Shown piece by piece: positions 1-11,957 of a stretch of 64,000 nucleotides of DNA. Below the pieces are notes generated by a model. It saw only the letters and a program-made list of their open reading frames with translations, was not told the origin of the DNA and made no database searches. The stretch covers positions 59,659,869 through 59,723,868 of the forward strand of contig NC_046683.1 in NCBI RefSeq assembly GCF_009870125.1, in the 5' to 3' direction. How positions within the stretch are numbered: position 1 is the first letter of the stretch; each line of letters begins with the position of its first letter. This DNA is from Drosophila pseudoobscura (taxonomy: Eukaryota > Arthropoda > Insecta > Diptera > Drosophilidae). A program made the position numbers and the translations under genes.

Positions 1-355
1 ACTTATGAACCATTGCCTGGCCCCCGACTGCCAAATGGGCGGACTCGGTGGGGACAACATGACCGTCGTCCTAGTCTGCCTGCTGCACGATAAACCCTAC
101 AGCGATTTAATAGCCCGCTGTCGAAATAGCAATAAAACGGCCTTCGAACAAGAAGCCGGCACGGCAACAAAGACCACACAGTCCAACGATAACATGGCCG
201 AGACACAGACCTCGAGCCCCACAACCAGTCCCAATTCCAGCCTGATCACGCCCAGTGAGGCGACCAACAATTCCGAGGAGCAGAAGAAGCTGGAGAAAGA
301 GGCACAAGATCCGCTGCTGGCAGCATCCGAGATGCAGTTAAACTATATCTACTAG
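1..355 (+). CDS. PP2C-type Ser/Thr protein phosphatase, C-terminal part (partial)
   Basis: The gene runs in from the left edge, so only the last exon is visible. The frame reads through an LMNHCLAPDC start and the motif GGLGGDNMTVVLV, which is the last conserved block of metal-dependent PP2C (PPM) phosphatases; the GDN aspartate is a metal-binding residue in the family. After the catalytic fold comes a Ser/Thr/Asn/Glu-rich, probably disordered tail of about 85 residues ending in LNYIY and a TAG stop. PP2C enzymes remove phosphate from Ser/Thr using Mg2+ or Mn2+. The likely fly counterpart is the Ptc2/3-like gene CG17746, but this rests on memory of the C-terminal motif. The gene converges on Larp4B. 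Confidence 0.85.
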   Translation, partial: LMNHCLAPDCQMGGLGGDNMTVVLVCLLHDKPYSDLIARCRNSNKTAFEQEAGTATKTTQSNDNMAETQTSSPTTSPNSSLITPSEATNNSEEQKKLEKEAQDPLLAASEMQLNYIY

Positions 356-830
356 TGCGCCTTATAATTAATTAGGGTATCCTCGAAATGCCGCTTAGGT
401 CAACTCTTTATACTTACAAGTGTTCTTGGTTAAGTTTTTATAGACTCAGAGACACACACACACCACAAACAAACAAACAAACAAACAAACCAACAAACAC
501 ACGCCACAAACGCAAACAATCCTTACCAAAATGTTTAACTCCCACGAATAATTTTTGTTTTTTTAGTTTATCCCCGCGTCCCTCCTTATCGATGTGTGTA
601 ACATGTATATGATATGTACGACTATATATACATTTGAATTACTATGTTTTGTGATGCCCAAACAGAATGGAAAAAAAATTGTATTACTCGTTTAGTATTT
701 ATGTACCTAAAACTATACTTGTCAGAGTTTCGGGATTGATCTTTATAAGGAGAAAGTTTTTTTACCCAAAGGAGAAGGAATAGGAAGACAATGAGTTTTT
801 GAAATTGAAAATAAAGCAAAATGTTTTGTA
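356..830 (+). terminator. 3' UTR and poly(A) signal of the PP2C gene
   Basis: AT-rich sequence after the stop codon. A canonical AATAAA lies at 810-815 on the + strand, so cleavage is expected about 10-25 bases later. A run of AAAC tetranucleotides lies at about 470-490. The extent is inferred from the signal only. Confidence 0.55.
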
Positions 831-1266
831 GTGCCCAAAAGTATTCAAAGTGTTATATATTTAGTTTCAGATCCTCGTCGGAAACTGTACCTTCATCGAA
901 ATCCTTTGTCAAGATCCTGCAGTACACTTGACTTTACCTCAAACGGTGTGAATCGAGTATTTGATTGGCGGGTCTCTGGTTCGCTCAGCTCCAGATGCGC
1001 TCAGTTAGTCGACATCCGTGCACCCCAGTTCTGTGGATCGGGCTTCAACTGGGTTGAAGCAATAACTTGAAGCGTTTTGAAGATCTTATCCTGCTTCAGG
1101 CATCATTGATTACGATGAGGGCTTTCCGATACTCTGGCTAGCCTGCCGCGAAAGGTAAATGTAAATCCCTTCAAGATGGACTCGCTTGCGGCCAAAGATC
1201 CGTGTTCCCCCGTTAAGCAATAACTTGGACTGTTTTGTACAGCTTTTCTTGCTGGTTATCGCTCGC
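831..1266. other. Gap between convergent genes, nothing recognised
   Basis: This stretch is less AT-rich than its flanks and holds no convincing ORF. Two related pieces, each with AAGCAATAACTTG followed by a TGTTTTGNA-like run, occur near 1055 and 1215, a weak internal duplication. I cannot assign a function. It may be the true spacer between the PP2C and Larp4B transcripts. Confidence 0.3.
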
Positions 1267-2253
1267 TTTATTGTTTGACATGTTTCTTGTGTTGTTTTTT
1301 CTTTCTGCTATCTACATTTAATCTACATTACGCCCGCTTGTTGTTCTCTCCTTGTTCTTTTCTTTTATTATTTGATTTTCTTTTCGTTCATATGATACAT
1401 ACAATAAAATAAAATAATCGTGTGTTGTGTGTATGGTATGTGTTGTGTTTTGTTGTGTTCTGTGTGTTTTGTGGTCATGAAATGTTTTCCCTCTCTGTAT
1501 TTATGTTAGTTTAAATTTTATTTAAACTCTTTGCTATATTTTCATTACGAGTACAGGTTTGGTTTCTTCTTCAACATCACCATTATCATCGTGTGTGTGT
1601 GTGTGGCTTTTACGTACAAATTGTTCACTCTTAACCATATATCTATATATTGTATGTATATATAGGGGGAAATGAATTACGCCTTTTCGTGTTTTGGTTG
1701 TTTCTCAGTGTTTGTATTTTTTTTCGTTTTTTTTTTTGTTGCTTTGTTTTATTATAATATTTTATTTTATTTTATTCATATGTATGCCATATTACACACT
1801 CAATTATGCATTAACTCTGTTGATTGGTTGTGTGGCTTTCGCTGCTGCATAAAGGGGGGGATATTGTATGATTTTATAGTTAGTTTATAGTTTTAATCAT
1901 ATGCAATTTTATAAACCATTTTGTTTTCTTTTCGCTTTACAGTTATCAATTTCGGTACAATTACAGTTGATTACGCATATTCTTTTCGTAAGTATATATA
2001 TATATCTTTATATATATGTATTACTCATATTACATATTTGCATTTTTGTTTTCTTTTGTTTAACAGACAGGTTGTTGTTGATTTTGTTGTTCTTGTTGTT
2101 GTAGCTTTTCTAGTGATAACAATGTGCGTAAGCATTCTTCTGTTTAACTTTCTTTCTCTGCAGCTTATTGGTAGTACATAAAAGCAAAGAACTAACCCAT
2201 TGAAAAAAAAGGACACAACGCCTGGTCTCTAGCCATTCAAAGAAAGTACAGCT

Positions 2254-2679
2254 ATGCTCCGGTTTTCGCAAATTTTTGCGATTACGATTTCGGGCAAAAT
2301 TCGTACGAATTGAAATCTATATGCTCCGGTTTTCGAAAATTTTTGCTGTCGATAGTGTTTCATTTCCAATTGATAAAGAAAAGCTGCAAATCGGGAGGGA
2401 ATTCACCACTTGTTGTTGTTTTGGTTTATTTGGGTGAAGTAAAATTTGGGGTGTCATTAGAAAAAAAATAAATTGAATATATTAAGATAATATTTGGAAA
2501 AAAATGTCCAATTGTATAAATATAAACTTAAAACATCAGCAAATATGTTAATATTTTTTTTGCTCTCATAAAAATGTATTTTAAAATGTAAGAATCCTAC
2601 GATTTGCGAAAGACGGAGCACGCACGTTTGCGATTTAAGTCAATTCGCTACGTTTTGAGATTTGCGATAACCGGAGCAT
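2254..2679. mobile_element. MITE-like element with inverted terminal repeats
   Basis: The left end starts ATGCTCCGGTTTTCGCAAAT and the right end is its inverted match, ending ATTTGCGATAACCGGAGCAT. Each end has a second internal copy of the motif: ATGCTCCGG at 2321-2329 on the left and inverted CGGAGCA at 2614-2620 on the right. The interior is AT-rich with no ORF, as in non-autonomous DNA transposons. No convincing target-site duplication is visible, and I cannot name the superfamily. Confidence 0.7.
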
Positions 2680-3642
2680 GGCTGGTGGGGTGGGGCCCCC
2701 ACGCTCTTCACAAGCGGCGTTGGGGAGACCCAGAAATTAGAGGAGGAAAAGGGAACAGAAACCTAGCTGCTGGCAGTGCCATAAAGAATGGTCAATGGTA
2801 AGGCGGTGAAAACAAGAGAAGAGGATAGAATAGAACCCTCTGGTATATAGTATGTACAGTTGATTGGCGAGGGTTATTCCATTTGAAATAATAGAATATT
2901 AATGATGCCTCCAAACTTTTTCGTGTGTGTTTTTGGGTCTGAGTATAGGGGATGGGATGCTAGCTATTGGCGTGGCATGTCTGCTGAATTTCTAATAGTA
3001 TTATTTTGTAAATATAACAAGGTGTCATATGCGCTGCTTAATCATACAAAAATAAATAACTTAAGAACTCAGGTTTACAATGTAACAATTTAATTTAATT
3101 TATTGTATTGCCTTAAAATTATTCAACATCAACAATGTTTCTTTACTTTCTCTATACCCTACTACTCTCTTCTGTTCTCTCTCTTCGCTTCGCTTCTCCT
3201 CTACTTCTCGCTACTGTTCTCTTTCTCTGCGTGTCTCTCTCTTTGTGTGTGTGTGGTGTGTCTAAGTGTGAACATGTCTGGACGTGTCTGCTGCTGGAGG
3301 AAAGCCCAATTGGGCAGCCGTTTTCCGTATATTTCATTTTGTTTTTTTGTCGCACACAATTGACGATCCGTCAGTTGCATAATATCACATCTCATTGCCG
3401 GAAGAACGGGGTTGCCTCGCATCCAGCTCCCCAACCAACAGCAGCCGCACAGCCGCACGCTCGCTCAACCAAACCCTCGCTCTAACATTTGCCCTAAAGC
3501 AGTCCGCAGTCCAAGTCAAGTCGGTGTCCGCCCTACTGAGGTCCCACTGTATGTTCTGTGTTTGCTATTGTGGCAGCCGACAGTGAGTGATGAGCACAAC
3601 AAAATCATTTGAGAACGTTCGAAACTAATATTTGTGTGCTGA

Positions 3643-3680
3643 GTGGGGTGGGTGGGGTGGGGTGGGGTGGGGTGGGGTGT
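3643..3680. repeat. GGGGT pentanucleotide repeat
   Basis: About seven imperfect copies of GGGGT or GGGT in a row on the + strand. Because the Larp4B transcript runs on the minus strand, its RNA would be C-rich here, so a G-quadruplex could form only in DNA or in a + strand RNA. Confidence 0.85.
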
Positions 3681-6562
3681 GTGGCGGCGGTTGAATGATA
3701 GTTAGGGAGAGTGTCGGGTCTTTCATCAAATGGGGAAGATACAAACTATAAACTATGAATTATTTAAAGTTAAATTTGTAGTGTTCCGAGTACACGACAA
3801 ACCACTGAGCAAGGTATACTATGTGTGGGGGTGTCTGTGTCTCCCTGTCTATCGTAGCGACCCCTGAGCCAGTGGCAGGAAAACCCCCCGACTGGCCGAA
3901 GATCAGTGGGCGAATGAATGAATCATTCGATTGGTTCGATTCAATGAGTGTTTGTTGCTTTGTTTTCATTTCATTGTAAGGTTAAGTTAGCTCCTAGAGG
4001 CAGTTGAGTGATTGAGTGAGTGAGCATGATGACTGCGCGAGTGGAGTGTGCGATTGAGGGAGGGAGGACACGTTTGGTTCTTGGCTCAGTGGTCTGACTG
4101 TACTTGCGTGTCACGCCACAATATAATAGTTAGTATAGGCACTTAGCTTATTCGATTGTTTTCATAGAAACAAAGTATATGTTTACATATATGTGTGTAT
4201 ATATATATTGGTTTTCAGTTGTAGTTTTCTTTCTCGTATTTTTGTTAAATTTTCAATTACATTTCGGTAGAAAGTCTTCAGTTAAAGAGTTGATTCTTCT
4301 ACTCCTTCTCTTCTCTTCTCTTAATTTCTCTTTCGTTTTTTTTGATTTTGGATGAGTTTCGTTTTTCGGGAAAACATTGTTCGGTTCATTTCATTCACAG
4401 TGTGTTCATCAGCGTTAACTTAAAGAGAACAAAACGTATTGTATGCCGTGTTTTTCATGGAAAATAAATTGAAATCTATCGTTCGTTTTTGGGGTGTGTG
4501 TTTGTGAAAGGCGGGGCGCAATTTTGTTCTCAAATAAAAGTTGAAAAAAAAAAATATATATATATATAGAAAAAATGTTTGAATATTCTTGCAGTTAAGT
4601 GTGAATATCCATACGCATTTCTAAACTTAATTCTTAGGCCTAGAGTAGTTTTATATATATATATATTTATGTATATCTCTCTCTATTTATTTTCACACAT
4701 TTAGATATCGCGTGTACGCTCTTAAGACTACTGATTATTCCTCCTCATCATCCTCCTCCTCATCTCCTGTTGCCAATGGATGATGTTATGCATTAAGGGA
4801 TCAAATAACATGCTTCTCGAATAAATCAGGACGACTCTTCATAAATCGTTAATCGTTAATCGTAAATCATTTGTGTTTGTGCGTAAAAAAGGAAACCAAA
4901 ATCGATAATGAGCATCATTATTTAGAGGGGTGGTAGCATTATAAATTGAGAGACAGTTTAACATAAGAATATAATCCGTTTTTAAATGCCTATTTGTGTT
5001 GTCCTAAACCTCGCAGAATTTCGTGTGTGAGTGTGTTTTCGTTTTAGTGTTATGGCACCTTTTTGTTGTATATAGAGTGTGTGTTTGGTGAGTGTAGAAT
5101 ACATTCTTTGTATGCTTATATACAGAATTGTAAATATAACATTGGATAGTGTCTGTCTTATGAGCTGAGCTGAGCTGTAGCTGTGTCCACCTACGCTTTA
5201 TAAGGATAGAGTTTATTTGCTTTAGCAATGCACTAACTTGTTAATCATTCTCGATCTTCGTTCTTCGTTCATCGTGTTCTTTTCTTTTGCTTCTTGAAAT
5301 AGACGTGAAACCATCAAACTGAGAAAATTGCCATTCATTGTGTGGAAACAAATGCAATTTTAAAATATAAGTTATTCTCATTATACGATATACGTAAGTA
5401 TCAAAATGAAGGATATACTCAGGTGTAAGGGTGGGTGGGGTTGTGGTTGTGGCCATGGGTATAAGGGCAGTTGGTCTGCGTGTATGTTGTTATGCCGTGA
5501 ACTAAGTACGAGAATCCACTTCAAAAAAAAATATTTGTGTACAAAAAAATATAATCCATTCGCTCAAACAAGACCAACTGATAAAATGTTACAATGGTTC
5601 AAAACAATATATCAATATATATATATATGTATGTATACTCGTATATATCTAATTAATAGAAGTAACCCTAACTTGTGGGACTAGCGGAGACATAGCTATG
5701 TATATAGATAACATATACGCCATATACTCGTATCTGTGTACTTCTGTTTTGGCTATAAACATTAAGTTAGATGTTGTGAGTGTATCGTGTGTGTGTGCTG
5801 TCGTGTGGTGTGTGGTGTGGTGTGGTGTGTGTCGTTTGTGAGTGTAAGCTAAATGAAATTGATGAATTACTAAACGTAGATAATAACGAAACCAACGTAA
5901 CGTATGATTCATGATGCATGAGTTCCATCAGTAATTTATCAGTAAAATCGTTTACAATGTGTATCTTTCTTTTGCTCTGTTTTATCGTTCGATGCAAGTT
6001 GGCTAACTAAAATCAAAACTTAGACTTATTCACTCGGTAATCATTAATGGTAATCGTAATCATAGCTTAGGCATATTCAAATCTTCCTCTACACTTATCC
6101 TCTCTATCCACTATCCACTATCCTCTCTCCATTCTCTATTCATCTACTCTCGGTTCGTTATTCTGCAAATATCATCTCTGCTCTAGTCCACGGTGTACCC
6201 CTCAATCTTAGGTAAAGACGTAGATCAACAGTAAACGATAACTGATTATACATATACATATATATATGCGTATATAAATATATGCAGGTAAATAGCTGGA
6301 GAAAGGGGTATGCACCATTCATTATTCCTTTATTCCTTTGCCTACTAATATGATAACTGGTCCAAGCTCCGCCTGCTACTCCACCACCTCGTCTCCTCCT
6401 CTTCCTCTTCTCTGTTGAGCAGCGGCAAAAGCTATGGTTACAAAGTGAGGGATTAGGTGACAAAAATGCTACTGAAATGGATGAGCACTCACCTTTTGTA
6501 TGCCTCCTTAGTTAACTGGTAAATATCTATAGCACTTATAGATGTAACAAAAATTGTTCTGG

Positions 6563-6592
6563 TATTTACAAATGGAATTTCATATATATACA
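6563..6592 (-). promoter_or_regulatory. Two Pumilio-type elements in the Larp4B 3' UTR
   Basis: On the minus strand TGTAAATA (6563-6570) and TGTATATA (6585-6592) both match the UGUANAUA consensus of Pumilio proteins. They sit about 75-105 bases after the Larp4B stop. The match is seen directly; use in vivo is inference. Confidence 0.4.
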
Positions 6593-6668
6593 GGCAGATG
6601 CATTATCAGAGGCATCCTGCAAAGGTCGCTCATAGTTGCCTCGCTTTTGGCAACGACTTTCCCTTCCC

Positions 6669-9600
6669 CTAAGAGTTGTTGTGGGCTCTGGACTTGCGGT
6701 TGCCGCCGGTCCCCGAGCCTACATTGGCATTGGTATTGTGCTCTGTGCCAGAGCCGTAATGTTGCTGATGTTGTTGTTGTTGTTGTTTCTCCTTGCTCTG
6801 GTGGCGACCACCACCGCCCATGGGAGAGGCATGGGAGCGGGCATCTGCAGTGGGAAAAACAACATTAAATACTCGTACATTAGTGCCATACTCCTACTCA
6901 TATTCATACCTTTCTCCTTGGCACCGACTGCATTGCTGACTTGAGCTGAATTCAATGTCTGTATTCCGCTGGCCCCTTTGCCAGACGGCACAGCATTTAC
7001 GACCGGGGAGGCTCCTCCTGCTACACGCTTCTCGGTGGCGATCACACTCTTCTCCACTGCGGCAGCGATTGTGGAGGGATCGCCGAAGACTAGATCCATT
7101 TTCTGGCTGCCAGTGGGCGAGAGGGTGCCTGTGGAGGCACTTCCATCCTTGCTGTCAGTGGAGGCCTTGTGATGCTGGGCCACCTGAGCGTAACTGAGCT
7201 TACTTGCCGTGGCGGCGGCAATGTTCTCGTTCGATGTTGAGGTGGCAACGCTCTTCTTGCTGGCTGAATCCTTGGTCAGGCTTGCCTCCTTCTTGGCGTG
7301 CAGGGCGGCAACGGAGGGCGGTTTCTTGTGCTGGCTGAGGCTGCACTCGGCCAGGCTGGCGGTCAAACCGGTCGCAACTGTCGCCACACTGCAGGCGCCA
7401 GCGCCCGCGGGCACGGCAGTGATTGCCTCCGCGCCCCTTGCATAATCGTTGTGGGCAGCCAGCGGTGGCGGCTGCTGCTGCTGCTGCATAGTCTGGACGT
7501 AGGCTTCGGCCAGACGTTGCTGCGGATTCTGCTGCAGCAGCGGCTGCTTTGGATGCATTTCATCCTCAGTCTTGTTTGATTTATCCAGCTGCTGGGCAGC
7601 ACCAGGTCCGGCTCCTACCCCGACTCCGGCGGCGGCTGCCTCGTCCTTGCTGCTGGCATTGATATTTGGTGTTAGACACTTTATCACATGGGTCGAACTG
7701 CTACTAGAGCTCTGCTTAGTAACGTTTTTAGTATTGTTGCCCTCGATGGGCGCGTACTCCACGGCTGGCGTGGGACTGACCGGCACATTTCGCTGATGCT
7801 GTTGGAAGTTGGGAGGCAAATGCGGCTGTGGCTGCGGCTGTGGTTGTTGTTGTTGTTGTTGCTGCTGTTGCTGCTGTTGCTGCTGCTGCTGCGACTGCTG
7901 CGGCTGCTGCGGCTGGGTCTGATTCGGATGGTGCTTGCTTTGGACAATCTCCTTGCGAGCCTTGCCCTTACCTCCGCCACCGCCACCGGCACCGGCCCCT
8001 CCCCCACCAGTGCGGACCACGTCCGAGAGGCGGTTCTCGGACCAGTTGTTGGCAGCGGCAGAGACAGCGGAACTGTTGGCCAGATGAGGACTACTCTCGC
8101 CCTGCTGATGATTGCTTGAACGCTGATCCTCCGTGCTCTCCACGCTGCCGCTCAGCTGCTGCTGCTGATGAAGAGTTTGTTTCTGTGTTAGGGCAGGCGC
8201 AGAGGAGGACGAGTTGGAGATGTGCACGGACGCACTATTGGCCTGAGGAGTGTGTGGCGTGCTTACCGATGCCGACGAGGCTGGCAGTGGTGGGAAGGCG
8301 GTTGCCTCTAGATCAAACTGCGGCGGTTGCACTGGCGCTGCCGGCTGCTGTTGTTGTTGTTGCTGTTGCTGCTGCTGTTGTTGCTGCTGCTGCTGCTGTT
8401 GTTGTTGTTGCTGATGCTGGTGTCCCTGATAGCCCAGGGAAACGTGATGCATGCCACGCTCATTGGTGGCATTGCCGTTTCCACCCGACACGCTGTTGTT
8501 CCCAGATCCAGCGACTGCGGCTGCAGCTCCACTGCTGACGCCCACTCCTCCGCTGTTCCCCACATTGCTGCCAATGGAATTGTGGTGATGATGGTGGTGA
8601 TAATGGTGACTCGAGCCCTGCTGCTGTCCCGCTGGCAGGTGGTGCTGCGAGGACAGGGCGTTGTGGTGATGGTGATGGGAGCTGTTCGACATGGACGAGT
8701 GCTGGGCGTGATAGTTAGGATTATAGTTGTTGCCCTTGTAGTTGCCCCGGTGCTGGGGCTGTGGTGGTGGTACATCGTGAATATTGTAATGGCTCTCCCG
8801 ATCACCGCCGCGATGGGAGGGACCGCCGTTGCCCGACTGCACATTGCTGGCGGAAGACGAAGACGATGAAATCATCTGCTGTTGCTGCTGATGCGGCGCG
8901 GAGGGTGAGGTGCCAAAGAGCTATGATCGTTTGAAAGAAGCGTTAGTTAGGCTTAGAAATTTCCAAATAACATAACATTTTTCGATTACTTACCCCCACT
9001 CGACCGCTTGGAGAATAATTGATAGTACCGCCCTCCTCATCGCGACGACGACGACGTGGACGCGTCTGCCATTGCAGCGGCTCCTTGCTGATTGATGTGG
9101 CCATCGACGAGGAGGAGCTGGCCGACATGTTGCTGCTGCGATTTACCTGTTGCATCCCATGCGAACCATGCTCCACGTTCTCTCCCGCCTCTTGCAGCTC
9201 AACTTGCTGCTGATGCTGCGGCGGCTGCTGCTGCTGCTGCGTCTGTTGCTGGGCGGCATGATGGGCCACCAGATGATGTTGGTGTTGGCTGGGCTGCGGG
9301 GCCAGCGTCAAGGTAGCCGTAGCCTGAGCACTGGCATAAGATACCTGAGGTGTGCTCGCGCCGCTAGAGGAAGCCAAATGATAGTGCTGCTGTTGTGATT
9401 GTCCCTGTCCCTGTTGTTGTTGCTGCTGTTGCTGCTGGGCCTGGAGATGGTGGCCATGTGTGGACAGACCCTGGGCCTGGGTGCTGTAGTGGTGGTGAGT
9501 GGCCACCGCACCGCCATAGCTTTTGTCCAGGTTCTTCTGCATTCCACCTGCCATTAGATTGGAGGGATAAGAAGAGGCTCAATGTTAAGGGGCTGCGAAT

Positions 9601-11957
9601 AACTTACCCTTCCAATTATTACTCTTTATTGTATTATAGTGGCGATTGGAGTTGTTCACCTGCCCCGTTGCCTGCTGCTGCTGCTGCTGTTGGACTTGGA
9701 CATGGGCGGAACTTGTCGGCTGCTGCTGTAGCTGCTGGTGAACCGGCTGTTGCTGGGCCTGCTGCAGCGAAGCTTGTTGTAGGGGATCCACAATATTGGC
9801 GGGCACCACGCTCACCATGCCGCCGGGAATGCCTCCCGCTAGCTGGATGGGCACAATGCTGCCGCTCTGGATATGGGATGGAGTCTGTGTGTTGCGCGGG
9901 GGTTTGTTTCGGGGCTCACCGCGTGGTCCCGAGTTGCCACCACCGCCCATATTGTTGGGATTGCCACGGTGATTATTGTTGTTGTAGCGGCCACCGCCAC
10001 CACCCTGCGGTTTGGATGTGACAATCGTTTGTGCGGTGGGTGGAGGTGCGGCTGCGAAGCTGGCTACAGCCTGCGGAGCCAACGGATTGGTGGCATAGAT
10101 GTTGCCACCAATCTCATAGAAGTTCTGGCCGTGGCCGGCAGCGGTCACAGTGCCGGGTGGCCATGGACCAGCCATCAAGCCGGGATAGAATTGATTCTGT
10201 TGAATCGGCTGCAGAGAGAGAGAGATAGAGAGAGAAAGAGAGAGCGGGAGAGAGAGAGAGAGAGAGAGGGTGGAACATGAGGGTGATACCAGTCTCAGAT
10301 ACATATCGTATAATGTTGAGCACTTACAATCACTACCTGATTATTGTAGGGAACTGAGGCGGGGCCAAGGACTGTCCCATTGGTGGTATACAAGTATCGC
10401 TGTGGGGCGGTCGTATAGCTGACAGCGGCAGCCCCAGCACCGGAAGGATCATAAACTGCGGCAGTCGGTGGCGATGTGAGACGGTAGCCGTTCTTAATAT
10501 TTGGTACAGCTTGTATTCTATTGATAAACGATTTGGGCTTAATGCGCGCCATAATGGGCTTGCCCTGAAACTCCTTGATCTCCTCGCGCAGATACTTAAA
10601 GGCCTTTTGCGCATCCTCGTCCGACTCGAATGTGATGTACCAGGAATTGTTGGCAGCAAACTCGCAGGAGATCGGCCTCGGGCAGTTCTCGTTGCTGAAA
10701 AGAGCCTGCAGCAGAAGGAGACCCAGAAGGAAAACAAATTAGCATTGATTACAGAAAATGAGGAGGAGCTGAGCTGATGGCAGACCTTGACGTCATCGAG
10801 GGGAGTGTTGTTGGATATCTCGCGCAATATGATGATGCAACGCTTGCGATTGGGACGCACGCGCAGACCCTCGTCATCCACCTGAACGTTGGGCGACTCA
10901 CGCAGCACCTCCGTAATAAGTTTGATGTCCTTGCTTAGTTTCCTAACAAGATTAAATCTGGCCACAGTCCATATGGGCACATATTGGTCGCTGTCCATCT
11001 GCGACAGCAGGTAAGAATCGTTGGCCAGATTCTCTCTGTGAAAGCGACAGGGTAAAAGAAGAAGTCAGAGAGGGATCTTTGGAGTAACAATAAATAGGCA
11101 AGGGCGAACCTGGAAAAGTAGTACTCAAGCTGAGTAGCCAACATCTGCTTGAGCTTGTCTATCGGTAGATTCGGATCGTCTCCGGCTGCGGCATTGGGGT
11201 TGTTACCCTGCTGCGGCTGTTGCTGCTGCTGCAGCTCTGGGTTCTGGGTGGGCAGCGGTCCATTGGCAGGCACTGTGACCGGTAGCTGAACGGAAACTGG
11301 AACAGGAACCTGAACCGGCACTACAATGTGTTGGGGTTGCGGCTCGATTGCAACTAAATTCGTATTATTAACACCAGGTACCAGAGCATCGGTTGTGTAG
11401 CAGACGACGGTGCCATCTTGGGTCTGGCCAATTGCCCCATTCATGATGGCGAATTCTGGATTATCGATGCTCTCAGCAGCGGCACCGGCACCGGCAGCGC
11501 TTCCTCCTCCTCCTCCTACAATCACTGCGGAGTTAGCCACGCCCTGTGCCTGTGGCGGCGGAGGCGGATGTCCGTATTGCAAATGCTGTGCGGGATGAGC
11601 CTGAATGGTCTGAGGAGACTGTTGCTGCTGCTGCTGCTGCTGGTGTTGTTGGTGGGCGTGTGTATGAGCAATAATCTGCTGCTGGTGTGGATGCGGTTGC
11701 TGCTGCTGTTGCTGCACCTGAACCTGAACCTGCTGTGGATGCTGATGTGAAAGCGGAGCGGTCTGTGGCGCTGCCACGGCTGCGACTGGAGCGGGGGCAG
11801 CAGCTGTTGGGGCGGCTGTGATCAATGGTATGTGGGCTGCTGCGTTTGGGGCTGCGATCTGTGCTGTGGTGCCGAACAAGTTGGTAGCTAACATTGCCGT
11901 TTCGACAGGAACATTGGCGTAGACCGGCGGTTGGATCTTGACTGCATCTCCGTTCAT
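6669..11957 (-). CDS. Larp4B: La-related protein 4B (LARP4/4B family RNA-binding protein)
   Basis: Seven coding exons: 11957-11110, 11035-10786, 10705-10328, 10208-9608, 9547-8994, 8920-6910 and 6844-6669; all phases agree and give 1605 aa. The protein has a Gln/His/Pro-rich N-terminus, then the La motif at about 260-345 ([20 protein letters not shown], with VPIWTVARF following), then an RRM-like domain at about 346-436 ([32 protein letters not shown]). The remaining 1,150 residues are low-complexity Gln, Ser, Asn and Gly with a basic [10 protein letters not shown] patch, ending [12 protein letters not shown]4/4B proteins bind mRNA poly(A) or AU-rich regions, associate with poly(A)-binding protein and affect mRNA stability and growth. 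The donor of the second intron counted from the right is AAG|GTCTGC, a weak site. The start is the first ATG in the first conserved coding exon; its leader carries an upstream ORF. Confidence 0.93.
7843..7893 (-). repeat. Polyglutamine-coding tract in Larp4B (central)
   Basis: Mixed CAA/CAG codons (TTG/CTG on the + strand) encode about 17 consecutive Gln, followed by a QP-rich stretch. The mixture of codons argues for amino-acid-level maintenance rather than simple DNA slippage. Long antisense leucine-rich ORFs here are only shadows of the repeat. Confidence 0.85.
8345..8414 (-). repeat. Longest polyglutamine-coding tract in Larp4B
   Basis: More than 20 consecutive Gln codons, mixed CAG and CAA, in the large exon 8920-6910. 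It lies between a His-rich region and the segment [16 protein letters not shown]. Length is likely to vary between individuals. Confidence 0.85.
10210..10268. repeat. (GA)n microsatellite at a Larp4B 3' splice site
   Basis: About 59 bases of nearly pure GA on the + strand fill half of the 119-base intron 10327-10209. In the transcript this is a CT tract ending directly in the acceptor CTCTGCAG, so the microsatellite serves as the polypyrimidine tract. Confidence 0.85.

Larger units (their letters stand above)
1267..6668 (-). other. Larp4B: Probable long 3' UTR of Larp4B
   Basis: Downstream of the Larp4B stop there is about 5.4 kb of AT-rich sequence without ORFs. The first clear minus-strand poly(A) signal next to a drop in AT content is TTTATT (AATAAA on the minus strand) at 1267-1272. 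I therefore infer a very long 3' UTR, but shorter forms using any of many internal AATAAA-like signals are equally possible. The region contains the MITE-like element at 2254-2679 and many (TA)n and (TG)n runs. No transcript evidence is available here. Confidence 0.4.

Noticed and set aside
7828..8538. 236-codon and other long + strand ORFs rich in Ala, Leu or Val
   Set aside because: They are out-of-frame readings of CAG/CAA repeats in Larp4B.
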